In this document: positions 22,609 through 36,500 of the stretch, in pieces
Position numbering within the stretch: position 1 is the first letter of the stretch
Layout: every line of letters starts with the position of its first letter
Assembly: GCF_900963305.1 (NCBI RefSeq)
Contig: NC_042525.1
Location: forward strand, 8,055,421 to 8,119,420
DNA from: Echeneis naucrates
Lineage: Eukaryota > Chordata > Actinopteri > Carangiformes > Echeneidae
Reading direction: 5' to 3'
DNA: 64,000 nt
Position numbers and translations under genes: made by a program
The notes under the pieces: model-generated
Database searches by the model: none
The model's input: only the letters and a program-made list of their open reading frames with translations
What the model was told of the DNA's origin: nothing

Positions 22609-22834
22609 AGTAGGACAGTTATTTTTTCGTGGAGGACGATCAACAGGCTGGGCCCCTGTTGTGTGAAGCACAACGAGCCGACCTGAGAGTGTTTACTGCT
22701 CGACAGCTTCACTACAGTGAAGCCTATGTGGTTTATATTAGTCGGCTTTTTGTTGAACTGACTAACAGCAGAGGGATTTAACTGCATTCGCGGTGTTTCA
22801 TACTTATAACAGCCACATTTGCTCGAGCCGCGGT

Positions 22835-25800
22835 ATGGATGAGGTACGGCCTAGCAGTGGTGCTCCGGCCCACGGGCTGGTGCCGCTGTTTCCCCCCGGA
22901 CTGCAGGCTATCTATGGGGAATGCCGGCGACTCTACCCCGAGCAAGCCAACCCGCTTCAAGTAACCGCCATTGTTAAATACTGGTAGGTACCCTGCTCTG
23001 GTGCTGCTGGTCTGAAATGTATGCATGATCTGGATTTGCTGGGACAAGTTTATACAGTGATGGTTAGGCGATTAGTCACCACTTAGCTTAGCTGCAAAGC
23101 TAACACCTCAACCAAGCCCAGCTGATGTTTGGTGGGCTTTGAGGTTTCAGCAACAGGCTGGAGGTGTTTAATGAAAACATCAGTGTCACTCTTTGGATAA
23201 GAGTCAGCCATGGGTGTTTACATGTGTGATTTATGCAGCTGGTTTGTTACCTGGTTTTCATTTTATGCTTCTCACAGGTTAGGGGGACCAGACCCGTTAG
23301 ACTACATCAGTATGTATAGAAATGCGGGCTGTCCAGCTCAGGACATCCAGGAACATTGGCACTATGTCAGCTTTGGACTGAGTGACCTGTATGGAGATAA
23401 TAGAGTTCATGAGTAAGTACACTAACCTAACAGCTTGACTTCTTCCACTTCACCTCACCAAGGGATGTGGGCTTTTTCATAACATATATGTGAAGGTTCT
23501 TTGTTTCTTTTCATTCATTCATTCATCTTCAACCGCTCATCCGTTTCTTGGTCGCGGGGATGCTGGAGCCAATCCCAGCTCACAATGGGCGAGGGCGGGG
23601 TACACCCTGGACAGGTCAACAGTCCATCACAAGGCCAACACTCAGAGACAGACAGAGACAGACAACCATTCACACTCAGACCTACGGACAGTTCAGAATC
23701 ACCAATTAACCCAAACATGAATCTCTTTGGATGGTGGGAAGGACCCGGAGTACCTGGACATATAAACTCCACACAGAAAGGACCCAGGCCGGGAATCATT
23801 TAATTCATATAAGAAAATCTTCTTATGTCAGGACTCCTTCCATAATACTAACACAACACTTAATGGCCCACTATAGTTACTGTTGCTTTAATTATGGCTT
23901 GTGTTGTTAATCAAGAAAAGTATTTTTCACAATCCTCATTTATATAAGAGAGAATAAACTTGCTCATTTGTGTGTGTCAGATTCACAGGGGCAGATGGAC
24001 CGAGTGGGTTTGGTTTTGAATTGACCTTTAGACTGAAAAGAGAATTGGGGGAGACAGCACCACCAACCTGGCCAGCTGAACTGATGCAAGGCTTGGCACG
24101 CTATGTGTTCCAGTCAGGTAAGAGAACAGCATTTGCACCAAACACAAGACAAAGTGGTATTTATGTTTTGGATCTTTACATGAAGTAGACAGCATGTTAA
24201 AGCACATTGAGGTCAAGGCAAGTCATATATACTGGTAAAAATTAAAGTTATTTTGAAGAACTTTATAAATTACTTCATGAGAATGCACAATCTACTCAGT
24301 TTTCAATTATGGAGAGTTTTAGGACCAGTCATATTGAAACATTACATTTTGGTTTTAAAATGTTAAAGACATGTAAAAAACATTTGCTGTCTGTTTCAAT
24401 TTAGTAAAAAGTTGATTTCATGTTATTTTGTATATTTTACAAAGGAACTAATTTGATTAAATAAGGAAGACAGTAGTTCATAGACTGCTCTGTTTTTGTT
24501 GTATAAACTGTCTTTTAACAGTGGTACCCGTGCTATCATTTCATGTCTGCTTGATGTGTTCTCTGTAAAGGTCGCTTGTAATTTCACTGATGTATTGCAT
24601 GTAAACATGCAAGGAAGGAGTAGTCCACTGTCAACAAAGGTCTTAACTTTCAGGTCCCTCACTTATGTTTGTTGGGACTATAGGTATTGACAAAAATCCT
24701 AATTTACCCCTTTTTTCCTTTTACCATTTAAAGAGGACAGTTGGTTTTTTTTTTTTATAGATGGCCAACAACGGCATTGTTGAGGTGTGCAAATATTTAC
24801 TGTGTGTGAGAGAAATGCATATTTACTGTCGCGCTTTAAACCCTTCACTTGTGTGTATATAACATACACAACAAAGTGTGGTCAAAAGTGGAGGGGACAT
24901 TTAAAAGCCATAGAGCAAGAGAAGAAGGCTTTTCATTCCCGGATACTCTTTCTCCTTACCCTCCCCTTCACTGCTCTCCAGCTGGGGTCAATTTGCGTGT
25001 GGGTGGGCTGGGCCCCTAAGCTAAATGAATTCTGATTCCAGGCCATCGTCCCCCTCACTTTTTGCCTGCAGCAAATGTGGACTGGGTGGATATTACCTCC
25101 CAAGCAGTTTCCTCAGATTGAAAAGTTTTCATGTTTTTTCTCACACATATGGTTTTCGATTTCTCTCTCTTGTACACATTCTTCATAGAATGAAAAATAG
25201 GACAGAATGTGTTTCTCACAATTGGTTGAAGGTGAAGGCGCAACTGAATGACTTAAAATAACACATTTCAAATATGCTCATCAAAAATTTATGTAATCTT
25301 TTCTTCTCTCTTCTACAGAAAACACATTTTGTAGTGGTGACCATGTATCGTGGCACAATCCATTAGACAACAGTGAGTCTCGTATCCAGCATATGTTGCT
25401 CACAGAGGACCCACAGATGCAACCAATTCAAACACCGTTCGGCACAGTGAGCTTTCTCCAGGTTAGTTCAAATATTTGACATTCATATGACGTAAACATG
25501 TCATAGTTTTCCCCACTAAATTGAAGGCTACAATTGGCAACTGGAGTGGACGGTAGCCCTGCAGTTATGATCATGCAAGACACTTGCATACTGTAAAATT
25601 TATGTCACCTTGACAAAAATTCTAAACGAAAGTGTTTAGATATTTAGTTATTCTTAAAGTCAAAAAAAGTCAGTCCCATAGCAGCAAGAGAAAGACAGAT
25701 CCACAGCATACACATTGCAATGTCTGCGTTCTCTTCGTGCCATCTCACATTAGCTGACTTGTCAAACGAAACCCATCTTAGCATTTACTCACCATCTCAT

Positions 25801-28800
25801 CATGATACCAAACATTAAACATCCTGAGACACCTTTGTCTCAGTTTTTGGTGTGACTAATCAAAATAAATGCAGCAGCAATAGCATGAAAAACCCAGAAA
25901 GAAATGTGGTTGTAGATCACCTCCCCATGCTCTGTGCTGTCTTTTACAGATTGTGGGTGTATGCACAGAGGAGCTACAGGCAGCCCAACAATGGAATGGT
26001 CAGGGCATCCTGGAGCTGATGCGTGGGGTCAAAGTGTGAGTATATCTGTATTTTAGCGCATGGCTCGGTTCATTAGTGATGCAGTCATGTGTCAGAGCAG
26101 GGATGAATGCAACTCAGAAAACACAGAGGGCTGTATAATAAAGAGCACAGTTGTTTGATCATAGGTTTTATCTTTTATCTTTGCTTAACCTTTCTGCTTG
26201 AATTAATGTTGATCAGTTTAATGTAGGGAAAATGTTTTTGCCATCTCAATATAAATTTCCAGTCTATGAAATCTTCATGTGTGACGAGAAACTCTTCATT
26301 CAGATTTGCACTTAATATAACTTGATTTGACACATGCTTGTCATGATTTGTTATTTTTTAGTTCAGTTGTGTACAAACGTGATTGAAACAAGCAAAAGAA
26401 TGTGATATCAGTATCACTTAATTGTAAAATGCATCAACCTCAGCTGACAAATTCACAGTGAGCAGCAAAGTGAAGATAGGCAGATTCCTGTTAATTTATT
26501 AACTTTGTGTGTTTAACTTGAGGTTAATGCTGACCTGGACTAATGGTTGATGATCTTCCTTTCCTGTTTACAGAGCTGGAGGCCCATGGCTAATCACAGA
26601 CATGAGGAGAGGAGAGACCATTTTTGACATCGACCCGCACCTACAAGTAAGGCTTTATTAAGTCTTCGCGATCATCTTAGGGCACAATATATTTTCTTAA
26701 TAATGGTGCGTAATATAGCTGCTAGCTGCTTATGAGGCCAGAGAGATTGTATGTAAAACAACATGTAATCAGAGAGATTACATGATACTTGTGAAGTTAC
26801 CCAACTTGAGTTTCACCCGTATTCATGGCATTCTCTCAATTTTTGCTGAATAACATTCCATTGTTAATGACTGTTCTTGAAATCTCTGTGTTCCTTGTTC
26901 TTTTTCTCTCTGGCTTTTAGGACCATGGCTGATTTCATTATTTACAAATGTGAGAACTAGAACTCGTCAGATATCGCGACCATTTTAAATGATCTTCTTG
27001 CTTCCATGCTGATTAATCATCTGGCTCAGTTTTTCTTGAAGCTCATTGTAGCCCAGTGTGCTGAATCCCATGCCTGTGACTTCCTCACTTGAAAGACATT
27101 AAAATCACTAGTGTGGGATTGATATCCAAATGTCACACCATGTAGATCAGAGACTGTTTCTTTTTCAAAACTTCCTCCTGGCCAATACAATGAATAAGTA
27201 AATACTATAACTATAACTATTTTGATAATCAGTATATTTATACATTGTTTTGCTCTTTGTTCATACTATTCATACCGTGTCCTCATTTACAAAAATGTTA
27301 AAGCTTAATACAGGTTTTATGTGAGCTAGTGTTAATGATTGCGTATATTTTTTGCTCATCCAAGCAGGAGCGAGTGGACCAGGGTATTGAGACAGAGGGC
27401 TCTAACCTGAGTGGGGTCAGTGCCAAATGTGTGTGGGACGACCTGAGCCGACCACCAGAGGATGAAGAAGACAGCCGGTCTATCTGCATAGGATCCCAGC
27501 CACGCAGGCTCTCAGACAAAGGTATACGGAGTCCCAGAGGAACAAAAAGAGTAGGCTGTCTAATTAAGGCTGAGGAATTGCCAAGAATGCTTACCCAATC
27601 TGTACACATGCTGTCTGCACTGCTTGTTGGGGTAGTTCCATGCTGATCTTTGTCCGTGCGTTGACAGACACAGAGCAGATCAGGGAGACCCTGAGAAAGG
27701 GGCTGGAGTTTAACAGCAAGGCAGCTCTACCACCCATCAACAGCCAGAGACAGAGCCATGAGAGACCTCAGTGAGTGTTCCTCCCACACACACATTAACA
27801 TGAGTTCAGCTCAGTACAAGGGCTGCAGCAGGATGACTCCTTTCACCACGTATTTGATATGCGAACCTTTATAACAATGCTGTTCAGCTACCACCATAAA
27901 ATGGTAGTTTGTCACTATCACAAGCTGTTTTTCTGGAAAGCTTTGTATCTACTCTTGAGTCAGTTATCTGTTCCATGGCAGGAGTTGTACAATTTCTGTC
28001 TGCACGCTCCCATTCACAGGCCAAGGAGCTGCTGTTTGCTCTGCACTAGCTGTTTTAAACAGGTCTTTTAACTGCCCATCGCATCTTTTCACACGTTCTC
28101 AATTATTTTTCTTCCATCTTTCTTTTCTCTTCTTTGTCTTTGTCTTTTTCTCAGGAGTCGAAAAGACAGTTTGGAGAGTGAGAGTTCAGCAGCCATTGTT
28201 CCGCATGAGTTGGTTCGAACGCGACAGTTGGAGAGTGTTCATTTAAAGTTCAACCAGGAGTCAGGCACACTGCTGCCCCTCTGCCTGAGGTACCTTCTCC
28301 ACACACACACATTACATGTAACTTTTGGGAATATCTGAGAGACAGGTGGATAGAAAATAGTCCAACCTTTATAGTTGGTTGTTTGTGGCATAATCTCTTA
28401 ATCAAACACCACAACAAAACCTGAGATGATGCCATTTTCATAGAAATTCAACTCAGGCACTTTGCATGTCATATTTTTGTTTTGTTGCTACTTCAAACTG
28501 TCAAAGGTCTAGTAAGCTCTTATAGTGATATGTACTCTTCAAGGAACACAAAAAGCAACCTCTAACATGAATAAAGTTACATTTGGACATTTATCATTGG
28601 TCACTTTCAACTTAGCAGGCATAAGAACTCGGGTCTCTTGTATTTGTCTGGCATGTGTTTGTGAACTGATTTTCTGTTTTCCCTCTTTATTGGCCATTCT
28701 CAAAGGAAAGTATGCAAACTTGATTACTGTACCTCAATTAAATCACAGGAATCAATTCAATTCATTCACAATGGCGGGAGCTTGTTACTTGACAAGAGAA

Positions 28801-30506
28801 AATTCAAACAGCCTGACAGCTTTAAAACTCCAGGGTCAAGATCTCTGCATTAAATCTGTGCTGTTTAACCTTCACTGACATGTGGAAAAGACTTATATGT
28901 TGCTACTTAGGCATCCTGAATCCGAGACACATTAAAGTCTGAAAGGATGCAGTATGTATAGCTGTTTTGTTTCAACGCTTTTATTTATTTTGGTACTACC
29001 GATGTTTGATTATTTATTATGGTGTTAATGTTGCGTCAAAAATGCAATTTTCTTGAATTTTATGCATCATGTTGCTGTGAGAGTTATTTCCAATAAACTT
29101 TTCGTATCTGGAATTTCATTCGTTTAATTTCAGATATATTTCGAGAACATATGAATACATCCATTTATTTCATACATCTGGAAAAATAAATAAATCAACG
29201 ATGGGGTACCCATCGAATTTCCCAGGGAATCCCTACATTGGAAACCTTTCAGCATCACAAAAATAACAAGTTTTTCCATGACAAGTCATGATGAAAAAAC
29301 AGTCTGTATTTTCACTTCCTCTGCTATACTCTGTTTCTGGGTACACACATATGTGGCTGATGGCTACCTGGGCTTGGTTTCCACCTCCAAACAATTCCCA
29401 TCACAAATCAAACAATACATTTTGAAATAACTGCTGATGTGCAAACCTAGCCAATGTAAATCTCTATCTCAGGAAAGGAAACGTTTTCTTTCTGAGGGGT
29501 TATGTGATCACGTGCTCCAGACATACGGTGCAACTGTATCAAATGTAACAACAAACTATGTTACTTTTAATGTCATTCGGTTGTGAAAGTAGGTGAGACC
29601 TAATTACTATGCAACAGGCCCAACCAGCCCCACATTTTGTTATAGATGTCAAGACCACCTCGAACAAATGTATTTTGTTGCCAGGCCAATTGATGTGAAT
29701 GTAGCTCATGTACTATATGTTTAAAAGATCAAAACAGTTTTAGTATCTGATTTATTTATTTTTATTTTTTTACGGAAATATCTACCTACTTGAAATATTT
29801 TGCCATGACTACTATAAATCAGGTAGACAAGCATTAAGTCTTGGAAGTCAAATGTGCGAACAGGCATTATTACGTTTCATTCTGGCTTCAGTGCTATGTT
29901 TTTTTGCATTGTCCGCTCTAAACTGGTAAAACTGAAACATCAAATACATCAAATACATTGTTATCACTAAGCTAAATGGAAACACGTCCTAATACACCTC
30001 TGCAGTTCATGCTCTGCTGTATCTTTTACAGGGGCCGCTTGCTCCATGGGAGACATTTCACTTACAAAAGTATTAATGGAGACACAGCCATTACATTTGT
30101 ATCCACAGGAGTTGAAGGAGCCTTTGCTACTGAAGAGCATCCATATGCAGCCCATGGCCCTTGGCTTCAGGTACACATATACTGACACATAAATTCAGTT
30201 TCAATGTGGTGACTTCCTATTTGAATGTTTATCACTTTCTGCCTTTCCTGTACAGATATTGTTGACTGAGGAGTTTGTGGAGCAGATGCTTGGGGATTTA
30301 CAAGAACTGAATATTCGTGAGGAAGTAAGTTTAAAACCCCCGTATTTGAACTTTTATTTTCAGTTTGATTTCCTTCAATCTACCTGTCTGTTTAACTTTG
30401 TTTACACTTTATACAGACAAAGTTACCAAAGGAGTACAGTTGGCCAGAGAAGAAGCTGAAGATCTCTGTTCTACCAGACTCTGTGTTTGATAATCCACTC
30501 CAGTGA
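22835..30506 (+). CDS. sufu: SUFU, suppressor of fused, Hedgehog pathway inhibitor
   Basis: Twelve exons: 22835-22983, 23278-23412, 23981-24117, 25319-25461, 25950-26035, 26574-26646, 27368-27521, 27668-27770, 28155-28289, 30032-30170, 30256-30324 and 30417-30506. They join in phase to 470 residues (human 484). SUFU binds GLI factors in cytoplasm, cilium and nucleus and holds them inactive. The N-terminal domain shows LYPEQANPLQVTAIVKYW and GGPDPLDYISMYRN; later landmarks are NPLDNSESRIQHMLLTEDPQ, GPWLITDMRRGETIFDIDPH and the C-terminal GRLLHGRHFTYKSI, with the end reading LPKEYSWPEKKLK. The linker keeps SRSICIG and PRRLS, the region of known GSK3/PKA phosphorylation in mammals. Likely 3' ends are AATAAA at 31897-31902 and 31963-31968. 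The start is the in-frame ATG preceding DEVRPSSG. No disruption is seen. Confidence 0.97.
23511..23803 (-). repeat. Dispersed teleost repeat in sufu intron 2
   Basis: A near-complete copy of a very common fish repeat. Signature words include CTCACAATGGGCGAGG, GGGGTACACCCTGGACAGGT, GTCCATCACAAGGCCAACA and AACTCCACACAGAAAGGACC. It begins with (ATTC)n, which on the minus strand would be a 3' microsatellite tail as in retroposons. Its reading frames are spurious. Confidence 0.75.
28290..30031 (+). other. sufu intron 9
   Basis: A 1.7-kb AT-rich intron. The 117-codon frame at 28525-28878 has no family resemblance; nothing else noted. Confidence 0.6.
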
Positions 30507-31985
30507 GACAGACTTTTAATCACTATGAAAATACCAACAATGCCTGCCAACACACACTTCCAGAGTCGATCATCACGAACAGGAAGCCTCCCAGGACATA
30601 CAACAACCCTGAGCTGTCAGGGCGCACAGATATGTTGTTCCCGTTGTTGATGGCCAGAGGCTTTTTGTTATCCCTGAAGATGATCTGAGGGATGATCGGA
30701 AGGCTTCTCGCTTTAACTGCAATCTCAGACTTGCCCCCCTGTTTACATTTCTCTAAGACTTGAATGCTTTTTGAAAATGGTGAAGCAGTCTGTCCAGATG
30801 GTTGACCTGTTAGAACAATCATTACAGGTGACACACCATCTGGAAGGCAAAACAGGATGCTGCCATTCCTCCAGTAAGACCTGCCAGGTCCAACATCCAC
30901 ATCAGACATGCAGTTGTGCACGCATCCTGTGATCCCCACGAACAATCACAAGCAATAACTGAAGTGCAGGTCTCAAACTATTTTTACTTTATTTATTCCA
31001 GTGGCCTTAGAAAGTGCAAAAAGTCCTTTCTATCATTATCGTGTTTAATTGAGCTCAAGTGTATAATATTTACAAATGCTGGACATTTTTCTCTTATGTT
31101 TGTGGTCATACCAAAGTTATAACTCTTGTCAGTCCACTGCCACTACTCTGAGACTCCATTGTGTCATGATTCTGCGATAAGGACTTGACAGACTGACGTA
31201 TCATTCACTAATGTTCACTGCCTGTTTGTCTGGGATAACCAAACAAACATCTGAGAACTAGCAGATGTTGCAGGTATAATCACTTTTGCTGACACCTCCC
31301 AAAAAACTCCCTTATTGGGTAACAGTTTTTGAATATGTCTTCTTTTGAATTTCTCATACTTGATCAGACATGTTATAGAGTTACAGGATGAAATTCATCA
31401 GTTTGACGTCAATGTGCAAAGAAAAGGAATCTGTTCCACCTCCTCACGTGTTACTTCAGTGGCCACATTGACATAAAAAGTGTTTTTCTCTTTTTAGAAA
31501 AAAAAAAAAAAAAAATCTATTTTATGGCCTGCTTGAAATCAAGGTGGAGTGAAGTTCCTTAGTGCCATGTGTTGAAAAGGACCACATATTCTCTCACTAC
31601 TCTTTGGATTGCTAACAAACACCGGTTTTACACAAGGCTGTTGCATTCACTGCCTTTTTCTGATCCCGTCTTTGCATTCCATGTTCACAGCCATTGAAAG
31701 AAAAGGCTGCTGTTAATGTTAGGTCCTCTTACAGAGATCTACACTTCTACAATCTTATCTTTGTTTTGTTTTTTCCAGAGTGACAAATGTAAAGTTTAGA
31801 CATTGTTTATATGGTATTTTTTAACTACTATCTTATTGACGGAACTGGCTGATTGTAATCCCATTAAGTGCATTAAAGAGTGTAGATATTTACACAAATA
31901 AACTTGGAACACTAATGCTGAATTACACGGGAATTTCAATCTTTCAGGGCTCATATGAAGGCAATAAAGTTTGTCCATTTGTGTA
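30507..31985 (+). other. sufu: sufu 3' UTR (probable)
   Basis: Extends from the stop codon to two AATAAA signals at 31897 and 31963. It contains an A-run near 31499-31515. The minus frame at 30523-30945 is not supported as a gene. Confidence 0.55.
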
Positions 31986-32639
31986 GGAATGCCTACAGAC
32001 GATATGAGAATAATAATGCGTCTATAATTGGTTCATAAATAGAATAAATTGTTAATAGACCACTACCTGAAGCCATTAATTAGATCAGGCTTTGGTAACT
32101 CTTATTAATGGCTTTGGCTTGAGGTAACTCATTCTATATACTGTTGGCCATCTGTTTTTAACTATTCATGGGTTTCTCAGTCTCTAATTACCAATTATAC
32201 CAATAATAGGCAACACACTGAGGTCATGAATGTCTGAGTGCATGTCCTGAAAAGCTTTCCCAGGACGGTGAGTGGTCTGACAGTGACATTAGGCTGCTTT
32301 TCCTGAAGCTGAAGTAGGTAGATATTTATTTATCCCCAGGGAAATTCACCTCCAGGGCCCCGCCTGTTAACTCAACGTTACTTTACTCAAGATGATAAGG
32401 AATTTAAAGCACGAAGGAACCTGGTTAACAAACACTACTTATTTAGTCATTTATGGCGCAGAAATATCGACTGGACCTGCAGACCAGATGTTTAAACGCA
32501 CACAGCCTAAACGTTTGTCTCAATCGGAGCTTGTAACTGATTAATAAGCAGCAGTAAATCATTTAGCCACAAACCAAACTAGATTAACCTCAGATATCGC
32601 CATTAGTCAAAGCCAGAGCAGACAGCCTTTAAACTCAGC

Positions 32640-33080
32640 CTGGGATACAGAGTGTCCCGGCCAGACAGGACCCCCCTCCCGACCCCGGTCCCCCCGGTCG
32701 TCCCCCGGTCGTCCCCCGGCCGCCGGTCTGCCTGCCGGCCTGCCTGCCTCCTCCGGGCTCCTCCCCCCGGTCCGTGTATCAACTCTGACGGGTCACGTTA
32801 TCGGAGGAAGGGAAGGAGGAGGAGGAGGTGGAGGGGGGCAGTCGGTGTGAAAGCGCTGAGCTCCCTCCCGACAAGTCACAGTCAGGCTGGCTGCGCCGCT
32901 TACGAGCAAATATTAGTCAAAGAGTTGACGGGAAAGCGAAAGCAGCTGACCGGCGGTCCGGGAATCTCCTCCAAGCCCGAAGAGATGAGCTCGGTGCCGG
33001 GCACAGCGCTGTGATCAGCTCCGAGGCTTTAAAGGTGCACCGGTGTCCCCCGACGGCATGGACGGAAAATAGTTGGTGAG
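32640..33080 (+). promoter_or_regulatory. CpG-rich trim8 promoter and leader
   Basis: The most GC- and CpG-rich stretch of the window, with a short tandem CGGTCGTCCCCC-like repeat at 32686-32722. A donor-like AGTTG|GTGAGG at 33075 and an acceptor TTTCAG at 33563 suggest a leader exon spliced to the coding exon. The 120-codon frame in it is a composition artefact. Confidence 0.55.
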
Positions 33081-33239
33081 GCGGATTTTCCTCCGTGAGA
33101 ATTCATCTGATTTAGCTCGGCAGGTTAATGTCATGTTTTCTGACAAAATGCGCTGCTCTCTTCGGATAAAAAAATAAAATAATAATAATATCACGTCTGA
33201 TATTTTATCAGTCTGCTTCTCAGGGCGATTTTTGTTTGT

Positions 33240-33350
33240 TTGTTTGGGTTTTTTTGTTTTTTTTTTTTGGATCAAGTTGTCGCTTTCAGACGCCGCCGGT
33301 CGTATCCGCTGATCCAAAAAAAAAAAAAAAAAAAACAACAACAACATCAT
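33240..33350. repeat. Inverted repeat with T-run/A-run arms
   Basis: The left arm (33240-33274) is T-rich ending in TTTTGGATCA; the right arm (33308-33350) begins TGATCCAAAA and continues as an A-run and CAACAACAAC. The arms pair over roughly 25-30 bases around a 33-base GC-rich loop. It lies in the inferred trim8 leader intron. Confidence 0.75.
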
Positions 33351-33597
33351 CAGCTGTTTGTTTATTATGACAATGTGCTGAACAAGTTTGACACTTTTGT
33401 TGCCGCTGCTTTGTGTGAGTTCATTTTTGGTGGCCCACATCTCCGTGTACCGTTTTAGACAGGATGTAAAGTAACGACACTTCATGTGTGTGAAAACACA
33501 GCTCAGTGCCGAAAGCAGCAGCACACCTTCAGAAAATTAATCCTCAGCTTTGGCTCCTTTCAGTCACACCACCATCAGTTTGGATCCACAGGAAGTC

Positions 33598-36500
33598 ATG
33601 GATGCGAGTTGGAAAAACTGCTTGGAGGAGGAACTGCTGTGTCCCATTTGCCTGAATGTGTTCGATGAGCCCATCCAGCTGCCATGCAAGCACAACTTCT
33701 GCAAGGGTTGCATCTCAGAGGCGTGGGCCAAAGACAGCGCTGCGGTCCGCTGTCCCGAGTGCAACCACGACTACAGTCAGAAACCCGCACTGGAGAAGAA
33801 CTTCAAGCTGGCCAACATTGTGAAACGATTCAACGCGCTGAACACCGAGAAAGCCCCCGCCGTGCTCCAGTGTGTCCTCTGCAGACGAGGCCCCCAGCTG
33901 CCGGTGAGGAAGGTCTGTCTGCGCTGCAAGGAGCCCTGCTGCCAGACCCACATCCAGACTCACCTGCAGCAGCCCTGTGCCGCCCCCGGACACCTGTTAG
34001 TGGACGCCGAGGAGCTGAGCGCCTGGACCTGCCCCAGCCATGAGGAGTACAGGCTGCTGCACTGTGAGGAGGAGCAGGTGGCTCTGTGTCCGTTCTGCTG
34101 CATCTCTCATTGCACTAACCAAAGACATACAGTCTGTGATGTGGATACACAACGCATACAAATGCAGGTACACTCTCGCTCTCTCTCTCTCTCTCTCTCC
34201 CACTCAGCAATTCACTTTCAGCTGTGAGCTTAAACGCAGGTGACAGTCAAAATGTGATTCACTTTCTTTCATGGGTTTTGCTTTGAATTTGAAGGAAGCA
34301 AATTCCCCTCAGTTCACCCTTCTGTCAGGCTTCCTTTCTTCGCCTCTTTGTCTCACCTCATAGCACCCACTTCAGACTGCCACACCTTCACTTTAGCCAC
34401 TCTGTGCCCCGGGGTAAGTGTTGTGATGCAATCCACATTTACCGGAAATGATAACCCCAATGAGCAGCAGGGGTGGGTCCACGCACTTGGCTGGTAGGTT
34501 TGTTATGTCAGGAAATGATCACTGACGAAGCCGATGTATGAAGAGAGAGAGAAACTCAGATTTATAGCATGCCCACAAGACAGGAGGTTTATCACTTTGC
34601 ATTTCAAACATTCCCACGTGTTGTTGAATGTCATGAAATTTCCAAGGGGAAAGAGGAGCATAGATCCTGTTTGTGTTGACCTCACTCACAAGAGGGGAAT
34701 AATGATCTGCCGCGGTTGACATCAGGTTGCATGGAGGTTTATATCTCGCTTGTCGTGCATGGCATGGTTGTGTCCACCTCGGTGTTTTCTTTATTTCTAT
34801 ATTTTATTTCATTTCACTCTCTTTTCACAAGTCTAATGCAAGTGCCAAGGTGTGAAAAAACAACCACCCACGCTGCCTTTTATACATTCCTATCTCTGCA
34901 GAGGTTATAGTGAGAATCAGGTTACTTTTAGCATCTGTCGTGTTGTGGTCTTGTTGAAACATTTGATGATCACATTATTCCAGTCGGGAAAGTTACAGGC
35001 ACATTTTTTTTTCCAGTGTGTAGATCACAAAGTTCTAAATTGGTAGATGTCTTTGGTGCAAACTGTTGCTCTGGTTCAGAGCTATTATTGGGACAAAAGA
35101 TGTCTGTTCAGCCCTTTCCACAGCTGCTCTACACACACACACACACACATGCACATACCCACCCATTTTTTGGTCTTTCACAACTGTATGCTTTCTGTAT
35201 AAATGGAGTTATCCTGGAGTTCCTGGATCCTCTCAGATGAACACTCTGCATTGGACGTGCCTTTGAACAGAGTGCACTCGAATATTGATACATGTGGCAA
35301 GAGCCGAAAAGTTTCACTTCTTTGTGGATGCTGAGTCAATTGTTCAAGCAATTTGAGGCCAGTGTGACTTCTCATCATCTCTTTCTAGAGTTTGTTCTCC
35401 TTGACAGAGCTATGGTCTATTTTGGTAAAATTATAAAAAAATTTCCCTGGCAGTACCTCTGTTCCTTTTTTGGATAAACAAGGAGGGAAAACTATTTTAT
35501 GTTCTATGTTCATGTCTTTGGTTAGTTTGGCTCTCAAAAGAGATTTTACTGTAACCTTTTCCAGGTGTGCTGTTAAATTTGGGATGTGAAAGGAAGAAAA
35601 CATTATAGTAATGTCATTTGTGGGACAGGCAGAGGTGGAGCACTCCCACACAGCCTCTTCTCAGTTTTCTCAGGCATCTCAGCAAGAAACCATCCCTCAT
35701 GGAAGCTCTACTGTTTGCACTTTCTTGTATCTGGGCTGGAGTGAGTCAGTTCCCCAGAATGCTGAGGGCAGTCCATTGACATCAGACGTGGGGAATAGTT
35801 CTCAGTTGATTGTGAAAGAGGTTCTCTGTTCATTGAGCCTGAGGCTCCTCATTTAAACATGAGCTTCCTGGCAACCCGCGGGTGTCTGGATGCCTAAATA
35901 GGACAGTAGGGAAAGTGATCATTGGTGGGTTGAATCTTGATAAAGGTAGGCTTTCACCCCGCTAGAGAGATCTGTAACCAGACAGTTTGCTTCTGCCCCT
36001 GTATGCTATTTCAAGCACACAAGAAGAAAAGGGAATTGGAGGAAACATGGCAAAATGAGGAAGACGTGGTTGTTGAGCAGAAGCATCTAGGCAGAGAAAA
36101 GCTGCTGCCATTATGTGAAGCCAACTCCCACAAGGCAGCCGCGCAATGTTTATAATAGCAATAACCCACAAAGTGTTCTCCCCTTGTTGTACAACAGTCA
36201 TGCAAAAGGTACAGGTGCTACTGAGATTTTATTCTCTGTTAAAACAGTGATTGTTAATGCAAGTGAACCACCTTAAAAGGTTTCAAAGCATTGCACACAC
36301 CGTTCTGGATGAAACACGACCCACAGCCAACCAACGAGGTACCATGTGAGCTTGCTGTGGGTATTATCAGACTGTTTGAAGAGGATTGTTTAGCTGAAAG
36401 TGCCTCTTCCATAAGCAGTGTGTGGTGTGTTGATGGAGTACAGGTGTGGGATGTGTCACAAGATTAAGGGCCACTGCCGATTTTCAATGAGATCGCTGCT

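Noticed and set aside
23501-23803. ORFs in sufu intron 2
   Set aside because: They lie entirely within a dispersed repeat.
32652-33014. 120-codon ORF in the CpG-rich trim8 leader
   Set aside because: Proline/arginine-rich frame due to GC composition; no conserved motif.
33684-34043. Long alternative-frame ORFs in trim8 exon 1 (both strands)
   Set aside because: They are shadows of the GC-rich RING/B-box coding exon.
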